This document shows, piece by piece, positions 51,146 to 61,387 of a DNA stretch of 64,000 bases. The position numbers were made by a program, and so were the translations under genes. The stretch's first letter is position 1. Every line of letters begins with the position of its first letter. Source of the stretch: Vibrio hepatarius (lineage in GTDB: Bacteria > Pseudomonadota > Gammaproteobacteria > Enterobacterales > Vibrionaceae); contig NZ_LHPI01000008.1 of NCBI RefSeq assembly GCF_001274785.1, forward strand, positions 124,001 through 188,000. Reading direction: 5' to 3'. The notes under the pieces are model-generated. The model searched no databases. It worked only from the letters and a program-made list of their open reading frames with translations, and was not told the DNA's origin.

Positions 51146-53488
51146 TCACTTCTTCGCCAACCATTGTTTGAGCACCTGAATATCATGTTGGTACTCGTTT
51201 TTGATTTCTTCCACCCAATCGTCGATGTTCTCCCACCAAGCAGGAAGATCTGGAGATTGCGCTTTTTGTGCAACGCTCTGAATCCGCTTAAGACCAATTG
51301 AACCCGCCGCACCTTTGATCTTATGCGCTTCTGAAACTATGCCATCTTGATGCTTCGCGGTCATATTGGAGTCAAGCACTTCGATGTAATCAGGCATCAT
51401 ATCTTCAAACATGGTAATGCTGTCTAACACAGGTTGTGAGCCGACAATATCAACATAAGATTCAAGCATATCGAGATCCAGCAGACGGGTAACCTGATCG
51501 CTATCGTCAACCTGTTCTGGTTCTGGCGTCACCACTTGTTCAAGCGTAACTTGCTCACGTTGAGTAAATTTCGCGATCACGTCTTGCACGTCTTTGACTG
51601 ACAGCGGTTTGCTGATCGCATCGTCCATCCCTTTTTCAAGGTATTCCGATTTGTTCTTCAGTACATTCGCCGTTAACGCCACCAGCGGAGGAAGGTCTTT
51701 GTAGGTTTTACGGAAATACTCCGCGACGTCGAACCCGGTCATGTCAGGCAGTTGAATGTCGAGGAACACCAGATCGTAAATCTCTGGATCAAACATCTCC
51801 AACGCCTCTTCCCCCGTCATGGCGACACTCACTTCGTGACCCATACTTTCTAGCAACGAACGGGCGACTGTGATGTTAAGTTCGATATCTTCGACCATAA
51901 AGATATTGAGTTCTTGCTGCTGCTCGGGCGCTACTGCTTGCGGCTCCTCTTCCTCAGCCAATGGGACGTGGATAGAAACCGTAAAGGTACTGCCAAAACC
52001 TTCTTCACTGGTTACGCTGATATCGCCATCCATCATGTTGATTAACTGCTTAGAAACTGCCAAGCCGATACCGGTGCCCACCGCGTGGAGGTTGTCTTTG
52101 CCCGATTTAACCTGGTAGTACATGGCGAAAATCTTATCCAGTTCGGACTCTGGAATGCCGATGCCGCTGTCTTCGACTTCCATGGTGATGTCAGCGTAAC
52201 CGTCTTGCACCTCAGCGCTGACCGTCATTACAACACCGCCTTCTTTGGTAAACTTCATCGCGTTGCTGACGAGATTCCACAGTACTTGGCGTAGTCGAGT
52301 CGCATCGACTTCAATCGCTGAAGGTAGGTCACTCAAACGCTCTAAATCAAAACGCAGTCCTTTTTGCGACGCCATCAGTGCAGAGATACTCTCCATCTCA
52401 GCGACAAACTGCTCAAAGTTAAGCGTCGATGGGTATAGCTCAAGCTTACGACGATCAAACTTGTCCATATCGATGATGTCGTTAAAGATATTACCAAGCG
52501 TGATCGCGCTGACATTGATGGTCTGCATGTGATGACGCTGCTCTTCATTTAATTGAGTATCGAGTAGCATGCGACTTAAGCCAACAATCCCATTGAGCGG
52601 CGTACGCAGCTCGTGACTGATGGTCGATATAAATGTGGTTTTATCGCGGCTGGCTTTCTCTAGTGACTCTTCATGGCGTTTACGCTCGGTGATGTCTCGA
52701 CCAAAACCAACCAAGCCAAGGTGGCGACCATCTTTGCTGTAAAACGGTACTTTACGCAGTTCAAAGTAGTTGCGATGCCCGTCTGGGTACTCAAGCCATT
52801 GTTCATAAGTGATCGCCTGATTGTCAGCAAACACTTTCTGGTCGGTATCGACGATCTGCTGCGCTACTTCTTTGCTGTAGACATCCCATGGTGTCAAACC
52901 AACCAATTGGTTCTCTTTTTTACCAGTCAGCTCTTCCATTGCACGGTTACAGCCAGAGAATACGCCGTCCGCATTGCGGTAATAGATCAAGTCAGGTGAG
53001 GCATCGATAAACGAACGCAACAGTGCAGTTCGCTCTGCCAATTCCACCTGCGTTCGCTCACGTTGATACACCTCGTTTTCTAGGTCTTTCATCGCTTCTT
53101 CACGCGCTTCCTCGGCTTTAATCCGTTCTTCAATTTCTTGATTTAACTTAGCAATATTCTGCTGCAGCTTTTGGTTGAGTTCTTGGTCACGGGAACGCAT
53201 ATCTTTGAGTTTCGAAACCAGTTTAGAGAGACGTTGGCGAGACTCTTCCAGTTGGTCAACAACCACAGATAAGAAGTACACCGCCCAAGGCGTAATAAGC
53301 AGACCAAAGAACACCGAGCGAACGATGTCGATGTCATCAACGTGACCAGTCAGCACTAAAGTCACACCGACTTGCACCACTACCGCCAACGCAACTAAAG
53401 CCAACGCAAGCAAGATGGAAAAACGTAAGATGCCGAGCTTAACGAGAAGGTCTACATAATATTGGGCGAGATTTTTTATTGGCTTCAT
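51146..53488 (-). CDS. arcB: Aerobic respiration sensor hybrid kinase ArcB
   Basis: A 780-residue tripartite sensor kinase that reads the quinone redox state and phosphorylates ArcA. There are two membrane helices (about 22-46 and 57-78), a coiled coil (80-150) and a PAS domain (about 155-270). The HisKA domain carries His292 in SHELRTPLNG, followed by a GHKL ATPase (DSGIGIP) and a receiver with LVFLDIQLPDMTGF. A C-terminal HPt domain contains HKIKGAAGSIG. Cys180 of the E. coli redox pair is kept, but the position of Cys241 is Tyr (NYFELRK). Confidence 0.97.
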   Translation of the reverse strand: MKPIKNLAQYYVDLLVKLGILRFSILLALALVALAVVVQVGVTLVLTGHVDDIDIVRSVFFGLLITPWAVYFLSVVVDQLEESRQRLSKLVSKLKDMRSRDQELNQKLQQNIAKLNQEIEERIKAEEAREEAMKDLENEVYQRERTQVELAERTALLRSFIDASPDLIYYRNADGVFSGCNRAMEELTGKKENQLVGLTPWDVYSKEVAQQIVDTDQKVFADNQAITYEQWLEYPDGHRNYFELRKVPFYSKDGRHLGLVGFGRDITERKRHEESLEKASRDKTTFISTISHELRTPLNGIVGLSRMLLDTQLNEEQRHHMQTINVSAITLGNIFNDIIDMDKFDRRKLELYPSTLNFEQFVAEMESISALMASQKGLRFDLERLSDLPSAIEVDATRLRQVLWNLVSNAMKFTKEGGVVMTVSAEVQDGYADITMEVEDSGIGIPESELDKIFAMYYQVKSGKDNLHAVGTGIGLAVSKQLINMMDGDISVTSEEGFGSTFTVSIHVPLAEEEEPQAVAPEQQQELNIFMVEDIELNITVARSLLESMGHEVSVAMTGEEALEMFDPEIYDLVFLDIQLPDMTGFDVAEYFRKTYKDLPPLVALTANVLKNKSEYLEKGMDDAISKPLSVKDVQDVIAKFTQREQVTLEQVVTPEPEQVDDSDQVTRLLDLDMLESYVDIVGSQPVLDSITMFEDMMPDYIEVLDSNMTAKHQDGIVSEAHKIKGAAGSIGLKRIQSVAQKAQSPDLPAWWENIDDWVEEIKNEYQHDIQVLKQWLAKK

Positions 53489-53783
53489 TCAGCGCTCCGT
53501 GCAGGTAAATCAGGCAAAACGTCACATGAACGGGTTCGACTCTTTAAGCAATGAGAATTCATAAATGCGGCCTAAAGGTTTCTGTCACCATTCTAATATC
53601 AAGCGACAAAGTTCACGTATCGTTTTAAGCGGTTAGTTCAATTTTACCCGTTTTACCCCGCAACGGCTAAAAGAATACTGTGCCGTCAAAGGGCTAAATG
53701 CCTGATGTGTGACGCAAGAAGGGTTGAGAGTAAAAAGCAGTGACGCTCACTACTTTCTATTACTTTGAAATGCGGAAATGAAG
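53489..53783. other. Gap between arcB and the radical SAM gene
   Basis: 295 bases with no supported gene. A terminator-like stem (agcagtga / tcactact with TTTTTA on the minus strand, 53731-53754) ends the radical SAM gene. The remaining region must contain the arcB promoter, which I could not pinpoint. Confidence 0.5.
53731..53754 (-). terminator. Terminator of the YhcC-like gene
   Basis: An 8-bp stem with one G-T pair and loop GCG, followed by TTTTTA on the minus strand, about 30 bases after the stop. Confidence 0.7.
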
Positions 53784-54731
53784 TTATGAGTTTGGCTTGA
53801 GCTCTGGTTTAACGTAACTATAAGGCTGACCGATCAGCGAGCCTTGCGCACCGTCTTGATTCAACGCGCGACCAATTTCGGTCATCGCAAGCCAACGGTT
53901 TTCACACCACAGTGGCGCAAGCAACGTCGGTCTTCTCGCCGCTGAAGAAACGCGGTGGAATACTACATGAGGCGGCGTCATGCGGATCAGCTCACTGGCA
54001 ATGGAGACATATTCTTCTAGTTCAGGCGCTTGAAGTTTGCCCGCTTTCCACGCTTTTGCCATCGTACTGCCTTCAACAATATGCAAACCATGCAGTTTAA
54101 TGCCGTCAGTCCCTACTTCCAGTACCCGGCGCATTGTCTCGATATTATCTTCACGTCGCTCTCTCGGTAAGCCGACAATAAGATGAGTACAAACTTTGAT
54201 TCCCAAAGCCCGCGCCCGCTGGGTAATTTCAGCGTAGCACTCAAAATCGTGGCCACGGTTAATGCGTTTAAGAGTTTGATTATTGGCGGTTTGCAAGCCA
54301 AGTTCGAGCCAAATCTCGTAGCCTTGGTTTACGTATTCAGACAACAATTCCAGCACCGCGTCGGGGACACAATCTGGACGAGTCCCAACACATAACCCAA
54401 CAATATCCGCCGCTTGCAACGCTTGTTCATACATACTTTTCAATACCTGTACTTCGGCATAAGTACTGGTATACGCCTGAAAATAAGCCAAATACTTTTT
54501 CGCTCGGCTCACTTCGCCCGCACGATCTTTGAGTTGTGATTCAATACTTTTGATTTGAGCCTGTTCGTCAGCAAACGACGCTACGTTGCAGAAGGTGCAC
54601 CCTCCTCGGCCTATCGTGCCATCTCGGTTAGGGCAACTGAATCCACCGTGTAGCGTGAGCTTGTGTACCTTTTCGCCATAACGTCGTTGTAGATCCTGTC
54701 CGATGGTATTAACCAACTCATGTAACTGCAT
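53784..54731 (-). CDS. Radical SAM protein, TIGR01212 family (YhcC-like)
   Basis: A 315-residue radical SAM enzyme. The [4Fe-4S]-binding cysteines lie in FSCPNRDGTIGRGGCTFCN (about residues 32-49), a spacing typical of this family rather than the usual CxxxCxxC. SAM-domain segments such as CVGTRPDCVPDAVLELL and LELGLQTANNQTLKRINRGH follow. It corresponds to E. coli YhcC, which also lies between arcB and gltB. The reaction is not established to my knowledge. Confidence 0.9.
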   Translation of the reverse strand: MQLHELVNTIGQDLQRRYGEKVHKLTLHGGFSCPNRDGTIGRGGCTFCNVASFADEQAQIKSIESQLKDRAGEVSRAKKYLAYFQAYTSTYAEVQVLKSMYEQALQAADIVGLCVGTRPDCVPDAVLELLSEYVNQGYEIWLELGLQTANNQTLKRINRGHDFECYAEITQRARALGIKVCTHLIVGLPRERREDNIETMRRVLEVGTDGIKLHGLHIVEGSTMAKAWKAGKLQAPELEEYVSIASELIRMTPPHVVFHRVSSAARRPTLLAPLWCENRWLAMTEIGRALNQDGAQGSLIGQPYSYVKPELKPNS

Positions 54732-55263
54732 ATATAACCCTAAATAAGACGAGAATGAATATCATTGCGATTAATGTAATTAAATTACAATTCTGAAAAT
54801 ATTCGAGGGTGAAATTTAGCGATTTCAAACAGGACAAGAGTTAAGCGAAGTCAATAAACATTCATAAAACTGGCTAATAAGGCAAATGTTACGCAAAAGT
54901 TAAACATATTATCAAAATAATAACCCCAAAAAAGTGGGCGACAAGACGATTTTTGATTGCATTAGAAGTGGACAAAATTGTAGGATACTTTCAGTTTTTA
55001 GTAATTTTTGTGTTTTTTATTACACAATCAATAACTAAAACTTCGGTGATATTCCCCTCCCACCTATATAAATCACTGGATAGTGATACTTAAAAAACGG
55101 ATATCACCAAGGATTGTTTATCTCGCAATATTTTTCCTGCGAGAAGCGGAATGGACTCAAAGCCTCCAACCTAGGAAGGCTTCGAATCATAAAAATAAAG
55201 GACAGGTCGTAAAGTCAGTTTCGACTCGCACTTTCACGCCTACTGAACTGGAAGGATGTATCT
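54732..55263 (+). promoter_or_regulatory. gltB upstream region with nested inverted repeats
   Basis: 532 bases. The first 300 are A+T-rich with nothing recognisable. At 55045-55052 ggtgatat and at 55101-55108 atatcacc form a perfect 8-bp inverted repeat enclosing a second one, atcact (55072-55077) and agtgat (55082-55087). A TATATA lies between them at 55065-55070, with a poor -35 17 bp upstream, suggesting an activator-dependent promoter. Farther down, hairpins ctcgca/tgcgag (about 55123-55144) and aagcct/aggctt-like (about 55158-55181) precede the GGAAGG ribosome-binding site. Confidence 0.45.
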
Positions 55264-58200
55264 ATGGTAGATAGAGAGCAAAAAGCCCAAGGTCTTTATA
55301 CTCCTGAGCTGGAGCACGACGCTTGTGGTATCGGTTTTGTTGCTCACCTAAAAAACCGTAAATCTCACGAAGTAGTAACCCAAGCACTCGACATGCTAGC
55401 GCGTATGGAACACCGCGGCGGTCAAGGCTGTGACCCATGTAGTGGTGACGGCGCAGGTATCTTGCTACAAAAACCTCACGAATTTCTTTTGGAAGAAGCG
55501 GTTAAACTTGGTATTAAACTGCCTTCTTTCGAAAAATACGGTGTCGGCGTGGTGTTGTTCCCGAAAGACGAACACAAACGCGCGCAATGCCGTGACATTC
55601 TAGAACGCAACGCAAAACGTCTTGACCTAGAAGTACTCGGTTACCGTGTACTGCCAACAGACAATTCAATGATCGGTGCTGACCCGTTAAGCACTGAACC
55701 TCAGTTTGAGCACGTATTTGTCTCTGGTGGTCCAAGCACAACACCTGAAGAACTCGAGCGTAAGCTATACGTACTACGTAACTACACGGTACGTGTTTGT
55801 CTAGAAAGCGTGTCTAACATTGGCGATGACTTTTACATCAACTCAATGTCTTACAAGACGCTGGTTTACAAAGGCCAGCTAACCACAGAGCAAGTACCGC
55901 AATACTTCCTAGACTTACAAAACCCGACGATGGTGACAGCGCTCGCTCTTGTACACTCTCGTTTCTCTACCAATACATTCCCTAAATGGCGTTTGGCGCA
56001 GCCTTTCCGTTACATTGCCCACAACGGTGAGATCAACACCGTGCGCGGTAACTTGAACTGGATGAAAGCACGCGAAGCGATCATTCAATCGGATCTGTTT
56101 ACTCAAGCAGAGATCGATATGTTGTTGCCAATTTGTCAGGAAGGCAGCTCAGATTCATCGAACTTCGATATGGCGCTAGAACTACTTGTTCTTTCTGGCC
56201 GTACACTGCCACATGCATTGATGATGATGATTCCTGAAGCATGGCAAGAAAATAAGAACATGGATCCAAAACGTCGCGCGTTCTACCAATACCACGCGAA
56301 CATCATGGAACCATGGGATGGCCCGGCTTCTGTTTGTTTCACCGATGGTGTTCAAGTTGGTGCAACACTTGACCGTAACGGCCTGCGCCCTTCACGCTAC
56401 ACAGTGACCAAAGACGATTTCCTAGTAATGGCGTCAGAGTCAGGTGTTGTTGAAATTGCACCAGAAAACGTTGAATTCCGTGGTCGTCTGCAGCCAGGTC
56501 GTATCTTCGTCGCTGACCTAGAGCAAGGTCGAATCATCTCTGATGAAGAAGTGAAAGACAGCATCGCGACGGCTCAACCATACGAAAAATGGGTGGAAGA
56601 AAACCTACTCAGCCTGAATAAGCTGCCTGCCGCAGACAGCGTGCACAGCCAGCCAAACCCAGAGCGTGTGCTTCACCGCCAGCAAGCGTTTGGTATCACG
56701 TCTGAAGAAGTTAACGAGATCATCGTACCGATGGCCAACGAAGGTAAAGAGCCTTTATCCGCGATGGGTGCAGACTGGCCGTTGGCAGTGCTTTCACACC
56801 AATCTCAACACCTTTCAAACTACTTTAAGCAGCTATTTGCTCAGGTAACCAACCCGCCGATCGACCCGATTCGCGAGCGCATGGTCATGTCACTGAACAC
56901 TTACATCGGTAAAGATCAGAACCTGCTAGCAGAATCACCAATTCACTGTCGTAAGGTAGAGTTGGAATCACCAGTCATCTCAAACTCTGAGCTAGAGAAA
57001 CTGCGTGCCATCGATAACGAGCACTTACAAGCGAAAACGCTTGATATCGTATTCCAAGCGAGCGAAGACGAAGGCAAACTCGAGCGCGCTCTAAAACGTA
57101 TTTGCCAATACGCAGAAGATGCAGTGGTTGACGGCTACTCAATCATCGTATTGACCGACCGTGCCGTGAACTCAAACCATGCAGCGATTCCAGCCATGCT
57201 GGCTGTTGGCGCGGTTCACCACCACTTGATCCGTAAAGGTCTACGTGCGAAATGTGGCATCGTGGTGGAAACCGGTGATGCGCGTGAAACCCACCACTTC
57301 GCAACGCTCGTTGGCTACGGTGCAAACGCAGTTAACCCGTACATGGTGATCGAAACCATCATCGACCTACAGCGCAAGAAAAAACTGGATTCAGACGCCG
57401 ACCCTCGTGATCTATTCAACAACTACCGCAAAGCGATCAACGGCGGTCTGTTGAAGATCTTCTCGAAGATGGGCATCTCTACACTCCAGTCTTACCACGG
57501 TGCGCAGATCTTTGAAGCATTGGGTATCAGCAAATCTGTGGTTGAGAAATACTTCACCGGTACGGTTTCGCGTATCCAAGGTCTAACGCTAGACGACATC
57601 GCCAAAGAAGTGTTAATCCGTCACCGTGTGGGTTACCCAACACGTGAAATCCCAGTACAGATTCTTGATGTGGGCGGTGTTTATCAGTGGAAACAACGTG
57701 GCGAACGTCACTTGTTCAACCCAGAAACGATTTCTCTGCTACAACAATCGACTCGCAACAAAGATTACTCTCAGTTTAAGCAATACGCTGATGCAGTAGA
57801 TAAGCAAGGAGACAAAGCAGTCACACTACGTAGCCAGCTTGAGTTTGTGAAAAATCCAGCGGGTAGTGTTCCGTTGTCTGAAGTCGAACCAATCGAGAGC
57901 ATCGTTAAACGTTTTGCGACTGGCGCAATGTCATTCGGTTCTATCTCATACGAAGCGCACTCTACCCTAGCTGTGGCGATGAACCGCTTAGGCGCGAAGT
58001 CGAACTCAGGTGAAGGTGGCGAAGACCCAATGCGTTTCGAACGTAAAGAAAACGGCGATTGGGAACGCTCAGCGATTAAACAGGTAGCTTCAGGTCGTTT
58101 TGGCGTTACCTCTTACTACCTAACCAACGCTGACGAGCTACAAATTAAGATGGCTCAAGGCGCGAAACCAGGTGAAGGCGGTCAGCTACCGGGTGATAAA

Positions 58201-59805
58201 GTGGATGACTGGATCGGTGCAACGCGTCACTCGACTCCGGGTGTCGGTCTTATTTCTCCACCACCACACCACGATATCTACTCAATCGAAGATTTGGCTC
58301 AGCTGATCTACGATTTGAAGAACGCTAACCGCGCAGGCCGCGTTAACGTGAAACTGGTATCCGAAGCGGGTGTCGGAACTATCGCATCGGGCGTAGCAAA
58401 AGCAAAAGCAGATGTAGTGCTTATCGCAGGTTTCGACGGCGGTACAGGTGCATCGCCAATGTCTTCAATCCGCCATACTGGTCTTCCGTGGGAGCTGGGT
58501 CTGGCAGAAACTCACCAAACGCTACTCAAGAACGGTCTACGTAACCGTATCGTGGTTCAAGCTGATGGTCAGATGAAGACTCCGCGCGACTTAGCCGTTG
58601 CAACACTATTAGGTGCGGAAGAATGGGGCGTCGCAACCGCAGCCTTAGTGGTTGAAGGTTGTATCATGATGCGTAAGTGTCATAAGAACACCTGCCCAGT
58701 TGGTATCGCAACCCAAAACAAGACATTACGTGAGCGTTTTGATGGCCGCGTAGAAGACGTCGTGACCTTCTTCCAATACATGGCTGAAGGCCTGCGTGAA
58801 ATCATGGCTGAGCTGGGTTTCCGCACTATCGACGAAATGGTTGGTCAGGGTCAGAAACTGAAAGTTCGCCAAGACATCAGCCACTGGAAATACAAGAACC
58901 TTGACCTGACTCCAGTTCTACACGTTGAGCAAGCTCGCGAGCTAGACGGTGTGTACAACCAGACTCAACAAAACCACAACCTAGAACAAGTACTAGACCG
59001 CCAGTTGATTCAAGCGGCGATTCCAGCACTTGAGAAAGGTGAAGCAGTCAACGCAGCGTTCCCGATCATCAACACTGACCGCTCTGCAGGTACTATGCTA
59101 TCGAACGAAATTTCGAAAGTGTACAAAGACCAAGGTCTACCTAAGCCAATGAACGTCAAGTTCACCGGATCTGCTGGTCAATCTTTCGGTGCTTTCCTAG
59201 CGAAAGGCGTCAAGTTTGAAGTCGAAGGCGATGCGAACGATTACTGGGGTAAAGGCCTGTCAGGCGGCACCTTAGTGCTGTACCCAGATTCAAATTCAAG
59301 CATCGTCGCAGAAGACAACATCGTGGTTGGTAACGTGTGTTTCTACGGCGCGACTTCAGGTGAGTCATACATCCGTGGTATGGCGGGTGAGCGTTTCTGT
59401 GTTCGTAACTCTGGTGCGAAGGTTGTTGTTGAAGGTATCGGTGACCACGGCTGTGAATACATGACTGGCGGTGTGGCTGTGATCCTTGGCTCAACCGGGC
59501 GTAACTTCGCCGCGGGTATGAGTGGCGGTGTCGCATACGTTTGGGATAAGTCGGGTGATTTTGAATCCAAGCTAAACGCCGAGTTGGTTGACCTAGACCC
59601 AATCGAACAGGAAGACAAAGAACTACTACTTGATATGCTGACCAAGCATGTCGAATTCACAGGAAGTGAAGTTGCTCAATCGTTCCTTGCTAACTTTGAA
59701 GAGAGCTTGCAAAGCTTGGTGAAAGTCATGCCACGTGACTACAAAGCAGTGCTTCAAAAACGCAAGGCAGAAGCAGCACAACAACAAGAAGCGGAGGCAG
59801 TGTAA
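55264..59805 (+). CDS. gltB: Glutamate synthase (NADPH) large subunit
   Basis: A 1513-residue enzyme making glutamate from glutamine and 2-oxoglutarate. A short propeptide ends before Cys21 (HDACGIGFVAH), the N-terminal nucleophile of the glutaminase domain after processing. Central and FMN-binding synthase domains follow (about 430-1230), including GEGGEDPMRF and HHDIYSIEDLAQLIYDLK. The [3Fe-4S] motif is CIMMRKCHKNTCPVG at about residue 1135. A C-terminal beta-helix rich in Gly closes the protein. It is directly coupled to gltD (TAATG). Confidence 0.97.
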   Translation: MVDREQKAQGLYTPELEHDACGIGFVAHLKNRKSHEVVTQALDMLARMEHRGGQGCDPCSGDGAGILLQKPHEFLLEEAVKLGIKLPSFEKYGVGVVLFPKDEHKRAQCRDILERNAKRLDLEVLGYRVLPTDNSMIGADPLSTEPQFEHVFVSGGPSTTPEELERKLYVLRNYTVRVCLESVSNIGDDFYINSMSYKTLVYKGQLTTEQVPQYFLDLQNPTMVTALALVHSRFSTNTFPKWRLAQPFRYIAHNGEINTVRGNLNWMKAREAIIQSDLFTQAEIDMLLPICQEGSSDSSNFDMALELLVLSGRTLPHALMMMIPEAWQENKNMDPKRRAFYQYHANIMEPWDGPASVCFTDGVQVGATLDRNGLRPSRYTVTKDDFLVMASESGVVEIAPENVEFRGRLQPGRIFVADLEQGRIISDEEVKDSIATAQPYEKWVEENLLSLNKLPAADSVHSQPNPERVLHRQQAFGITSEEVNEIIVPMANEGKEPLSAMGADWPLAVLSHQSQHLSNYFKQLFAQVTNPPIDPIRERMVMSLNTYIGKDQNLLAESPIHCRKVELESPVISNSELEKLRAIDNEHLQAKTLDIVFQASEDEGKLERALKRICQYAEDAVVDGYSIIVLTDRAVNSNHAAIPAMLAVGAVHHHLIRKGLRAKCGIVVETGDARETHHFATLVGYGANAVNPYMVIETIIDLQRKKKLDSDADPRDLFNNYRKAINGGLLKIFSKMGISTLQSYHGAQIFEALGISKSVVEKYFTGTVSRIQGLTLDDIAKEVLIRHRVGYPTREIPVQILDVGGVYQWKQRGERHLFNPETISLLQQSTRNKDYSQFKQYADAVDKQGDKAVTLRSQLEFVKNPAGSVPLSEVEPIESIVKRFATGAMSFGSISYEAHSTLAVAMNRLGAKSNSGEGGEDPMRFERKENGDWERSAIKQVASGRFGVTSYYLTNADELQIKMAQGAKPGEGGQLPGDKVDDWIGATRHSTPGVGLISPPPHHDIYSIEDLAQLIYDLKNANRAGRVNVKLVSEAGVGTIASGVAKAKADVVLIAGFDGGTGASPMSSIRHTGLPWELGLAETHQTLLKNGLRNRIVVQADGQMKTPRDLAVATLLGAEEWGVATAALVVEGCIMMRKCHKNTCPVGIATQNKTLRERFDGRVEDVVTFFQYMAEGLREIMAELGFRTIDEMVGQGQKLKVRQDISHWKYKNLDLTPVLHVEQARELDGVYNQTQQNHNLEQVLDRQLIQAAIPALEKGEAVNAAFPIINTDRSAGTMLSNEISKVYKDQGLPKPMNVKFTGSAGQSFGAFLAKGVKFEVEGDANDYWGKGLSGGTLVLYPDSNSSIVAEDNIVVGNVCFYGATSGESYIRGMAGERFCVRNSGAKVVVEGIGDHGCEYMTGGVAVILGSTGRNFAAGMSGGVAYVWDKSGDFESKLNAELVDLDPIEQEDKELLLDMLTKHVEFTGSEVAQSFLANFEESLQSLVKVMPRDYKAVLQKRKAEAAQQQEAEAV

Positions 59806-61274
59806 TGGGTAAGCCTACTGGATTTTTAGAGCACGGTCGTGAATTACCACAAAAGATCGACCCTGCTGAACGTATTAAGAACAACAAAGAGTTCGTTCTT
59901 AACGAAGAGTTTGGTGACAAGATCAATACACAAGCTTCGCGTTGTATGGATTGTGGCGTGCCGTTTTGTCATAACGGCTGTCCAATCGGCAACATCATTC
60001 CAGAGTTTAACGATGCTGTGTACCGCGATAGCTGGGAAGAAGCGTGGAACATTCTGAGTACCACCAACAACTTCCCTGAGTTTACTGGTCGCGTGTGCCC
60101 TGCTCCGTGTGAAAGCGCGTGTGTTTTGGGCATCAACCAAGACCCAATCACGATTTGTAATATCGAGAAAACCATCGTTGAGACCGCTTACCGTGAAGGT
60201 TACGCGAAGCCAAAAACGCCACGCACTCGTACGGGTAAAACCGTCGCGATTATCGGTAGTGGCCCTGCTGGCCTAGCAGCGGCAGAGCAGCTAAACAGCG
60301 CGGGACACCACGTAACCGTATTTGAGCGTGACGAAAAAGTCGGTGGTCTACTACGTTTCGGTATTCCTGATTTCAAATTGAGTATGGAAGTTATCGACCG
60401 CAAAATTAACCTAATGGCGGAAGCAGGCGTTGAATTCAAAGTAAACCAGCACATCGGTGTTGACGTGAACGCACAACAACTGCGTCAAGAGTTCGATGTT
60501 GTGTTGCTGACCGGTGGTTCAACCGTACCTCGCGACCTACCAGTCCCTGGTCGTGAGCTGAATGGCGTTTATTTTGCGATGCAATTCCTTGCTCAGAACA
60601 ACCGCCGCGCAAACAACATGGATCTGAAAGGTGAAGAAATTCACGCAGCGGGCAAACATGTTGTCGTCATCGGTGGTGGTGATACAGGCTCTGACTGTGT
60701 CGGTACATCAAATCGCCACGGTGCGGCGAGTGTCACACAGGTAGAGATCATGCCGATCCCACCAGAGAAGCGTCCAGCCAATATGCCTTGGCCGCAATAC
60801 CCGATGATCCTGCGTACCTCGACGTCTCATGAAGAAGGGGTCGATCGTCATTGGAACATCCTAACCAAAGAGTTTATCGGTAATGACAAAGGCGAAGTGA
60901 CTGGCCTGCGTATTGCGGATATCGTTTGGGAAGAGGCGAAGCCTGGCGAGCGTCCAAACTTCAAAGAAGTGGAAGGCAGTGAGCGCGTGATCCCATGTGA
61001 CATGGCTTTCCTTGCAATGGGCTTCCTACACCCAGAGCCAACTGGTGTACTGGCACAATTGGATATTGCTTTGGATGAGCGCGGCAACGTTGCCACTCAA
61101 GACTTCCAAACCAACCAAGCAGGCGTGTTTGCCGCTGGCGATATGCGTACTGGTCAATCTTTGGTCGTGCGTTGTATCAATGAAGGCCGTGAGTGTGCTC
61201 GCGCTGTCGATCAGTACTTAATGGGTAACACTAACCTAGAGGCCAAAGCAGATTCTTTAATGCTTTCGGCTTAA
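59805..61274 (+). CDS. gltD: Glutamate synthase (NADPH) small subunit
   Basis: A 489-residue FAD protein that passes electrons from NADPH through two [4Fe-4S] clusters to GltB. Cluster cysteines are in CMDCGVPFCHNGCP (about residues 43-56) and CPAPCESACVLG (about 98-109). The FAD loop is IIGSGPAGLAAAEQL (about 149-163), and the NADPH loop is VIGGGDTGSDCVG (about 290-302). The start shares one base with the gltB stop. It is slightly longer than the E. coli protein (472). Confidence 0.97.
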   Translation: MGKPTGFLEHGRELPQKIDPAERIKNNKEFVLNEEFGDKINTQASRCMDCGVPFCHNGCPIGNIIPEFNDAVYRDSWEEAWNILSTTNNFPEFTGRVCPAPCESACVLGINQDPITICNIEKTIVETAYREGYAKPKTPRTRTGKTVAIIGSGPAGLAAAEQLNSAGHHVTVFERDEKVGGLLRFGIPDFKLSMEVIDRKINLMAEAGVEFKVNQHIGVDVNAQQLRQEFDVVLLTGGSTVPRDLPVPGRELNGVYFAMQFLAQNNRRANNMDLKGEEIHAAGKHVVVIGGGDTGSDCVGTSNRHGAASVTQVEIMPIPPEKRPANMPWPQYPMILRTSTSHEEGVDRHWNILTKEFIGNDKGEVTGLRIADIVWEEAKPGERPNFKEVEGSERVIPCDMAFLAMGFLHPEPTGVLAQLDIALDERGNVATQDFQTNQAGVFAAGDMRTGQSLVVRCINEGRECARAVDQYLMGNTNLEAKADSLMLSA

Positions 61275-61281
61275 CACGATC

Positions 61282-61319
61282 TCAGCCAGAACCAGCAAAC
61301 CTTGAATGGTTCTGGCTGA
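61282..61319 (+). other. 13-bp perfect hairpin after gltD
   Basis: Arms tcagccagaacca (61282-61294) and tggttctggctga (61307-61319), 7 bases after the gltD stop. No T run follows, so it may protect the mRNA 3' end rather than terminate. The true terminator follows 40 bases later. Confidence 0.75.
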
Positions 61320-61358
61320 ATCAACATAAGTAATCATTCCTTCCAAACTTTTTTATTT

Positions 61359-61387
61359 GACCAGCACAATGTGCTGGTCTTTTTTAT
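61359..61387 (+). terminator. Terminator of gltBD
   Basis: A 9-bp perfect stem (gaccagcac / gtgctggtc, loop aat) followed by seven T. Confidence 0.93.

Noticed and set aside
55083..55274. 63-codon frame running into gltB
   Set aside because: There is no convincing ribosome-binding site, its composition is unlike a protein, and it overlaps the leader hairpins and the gltB start.
59210..59602. 130-codon frame antisense to gltB
   Set aside because: It is low-complexity His/Arg/Ser-rich sequence produced by the glycine-rich beta-helix coding region.
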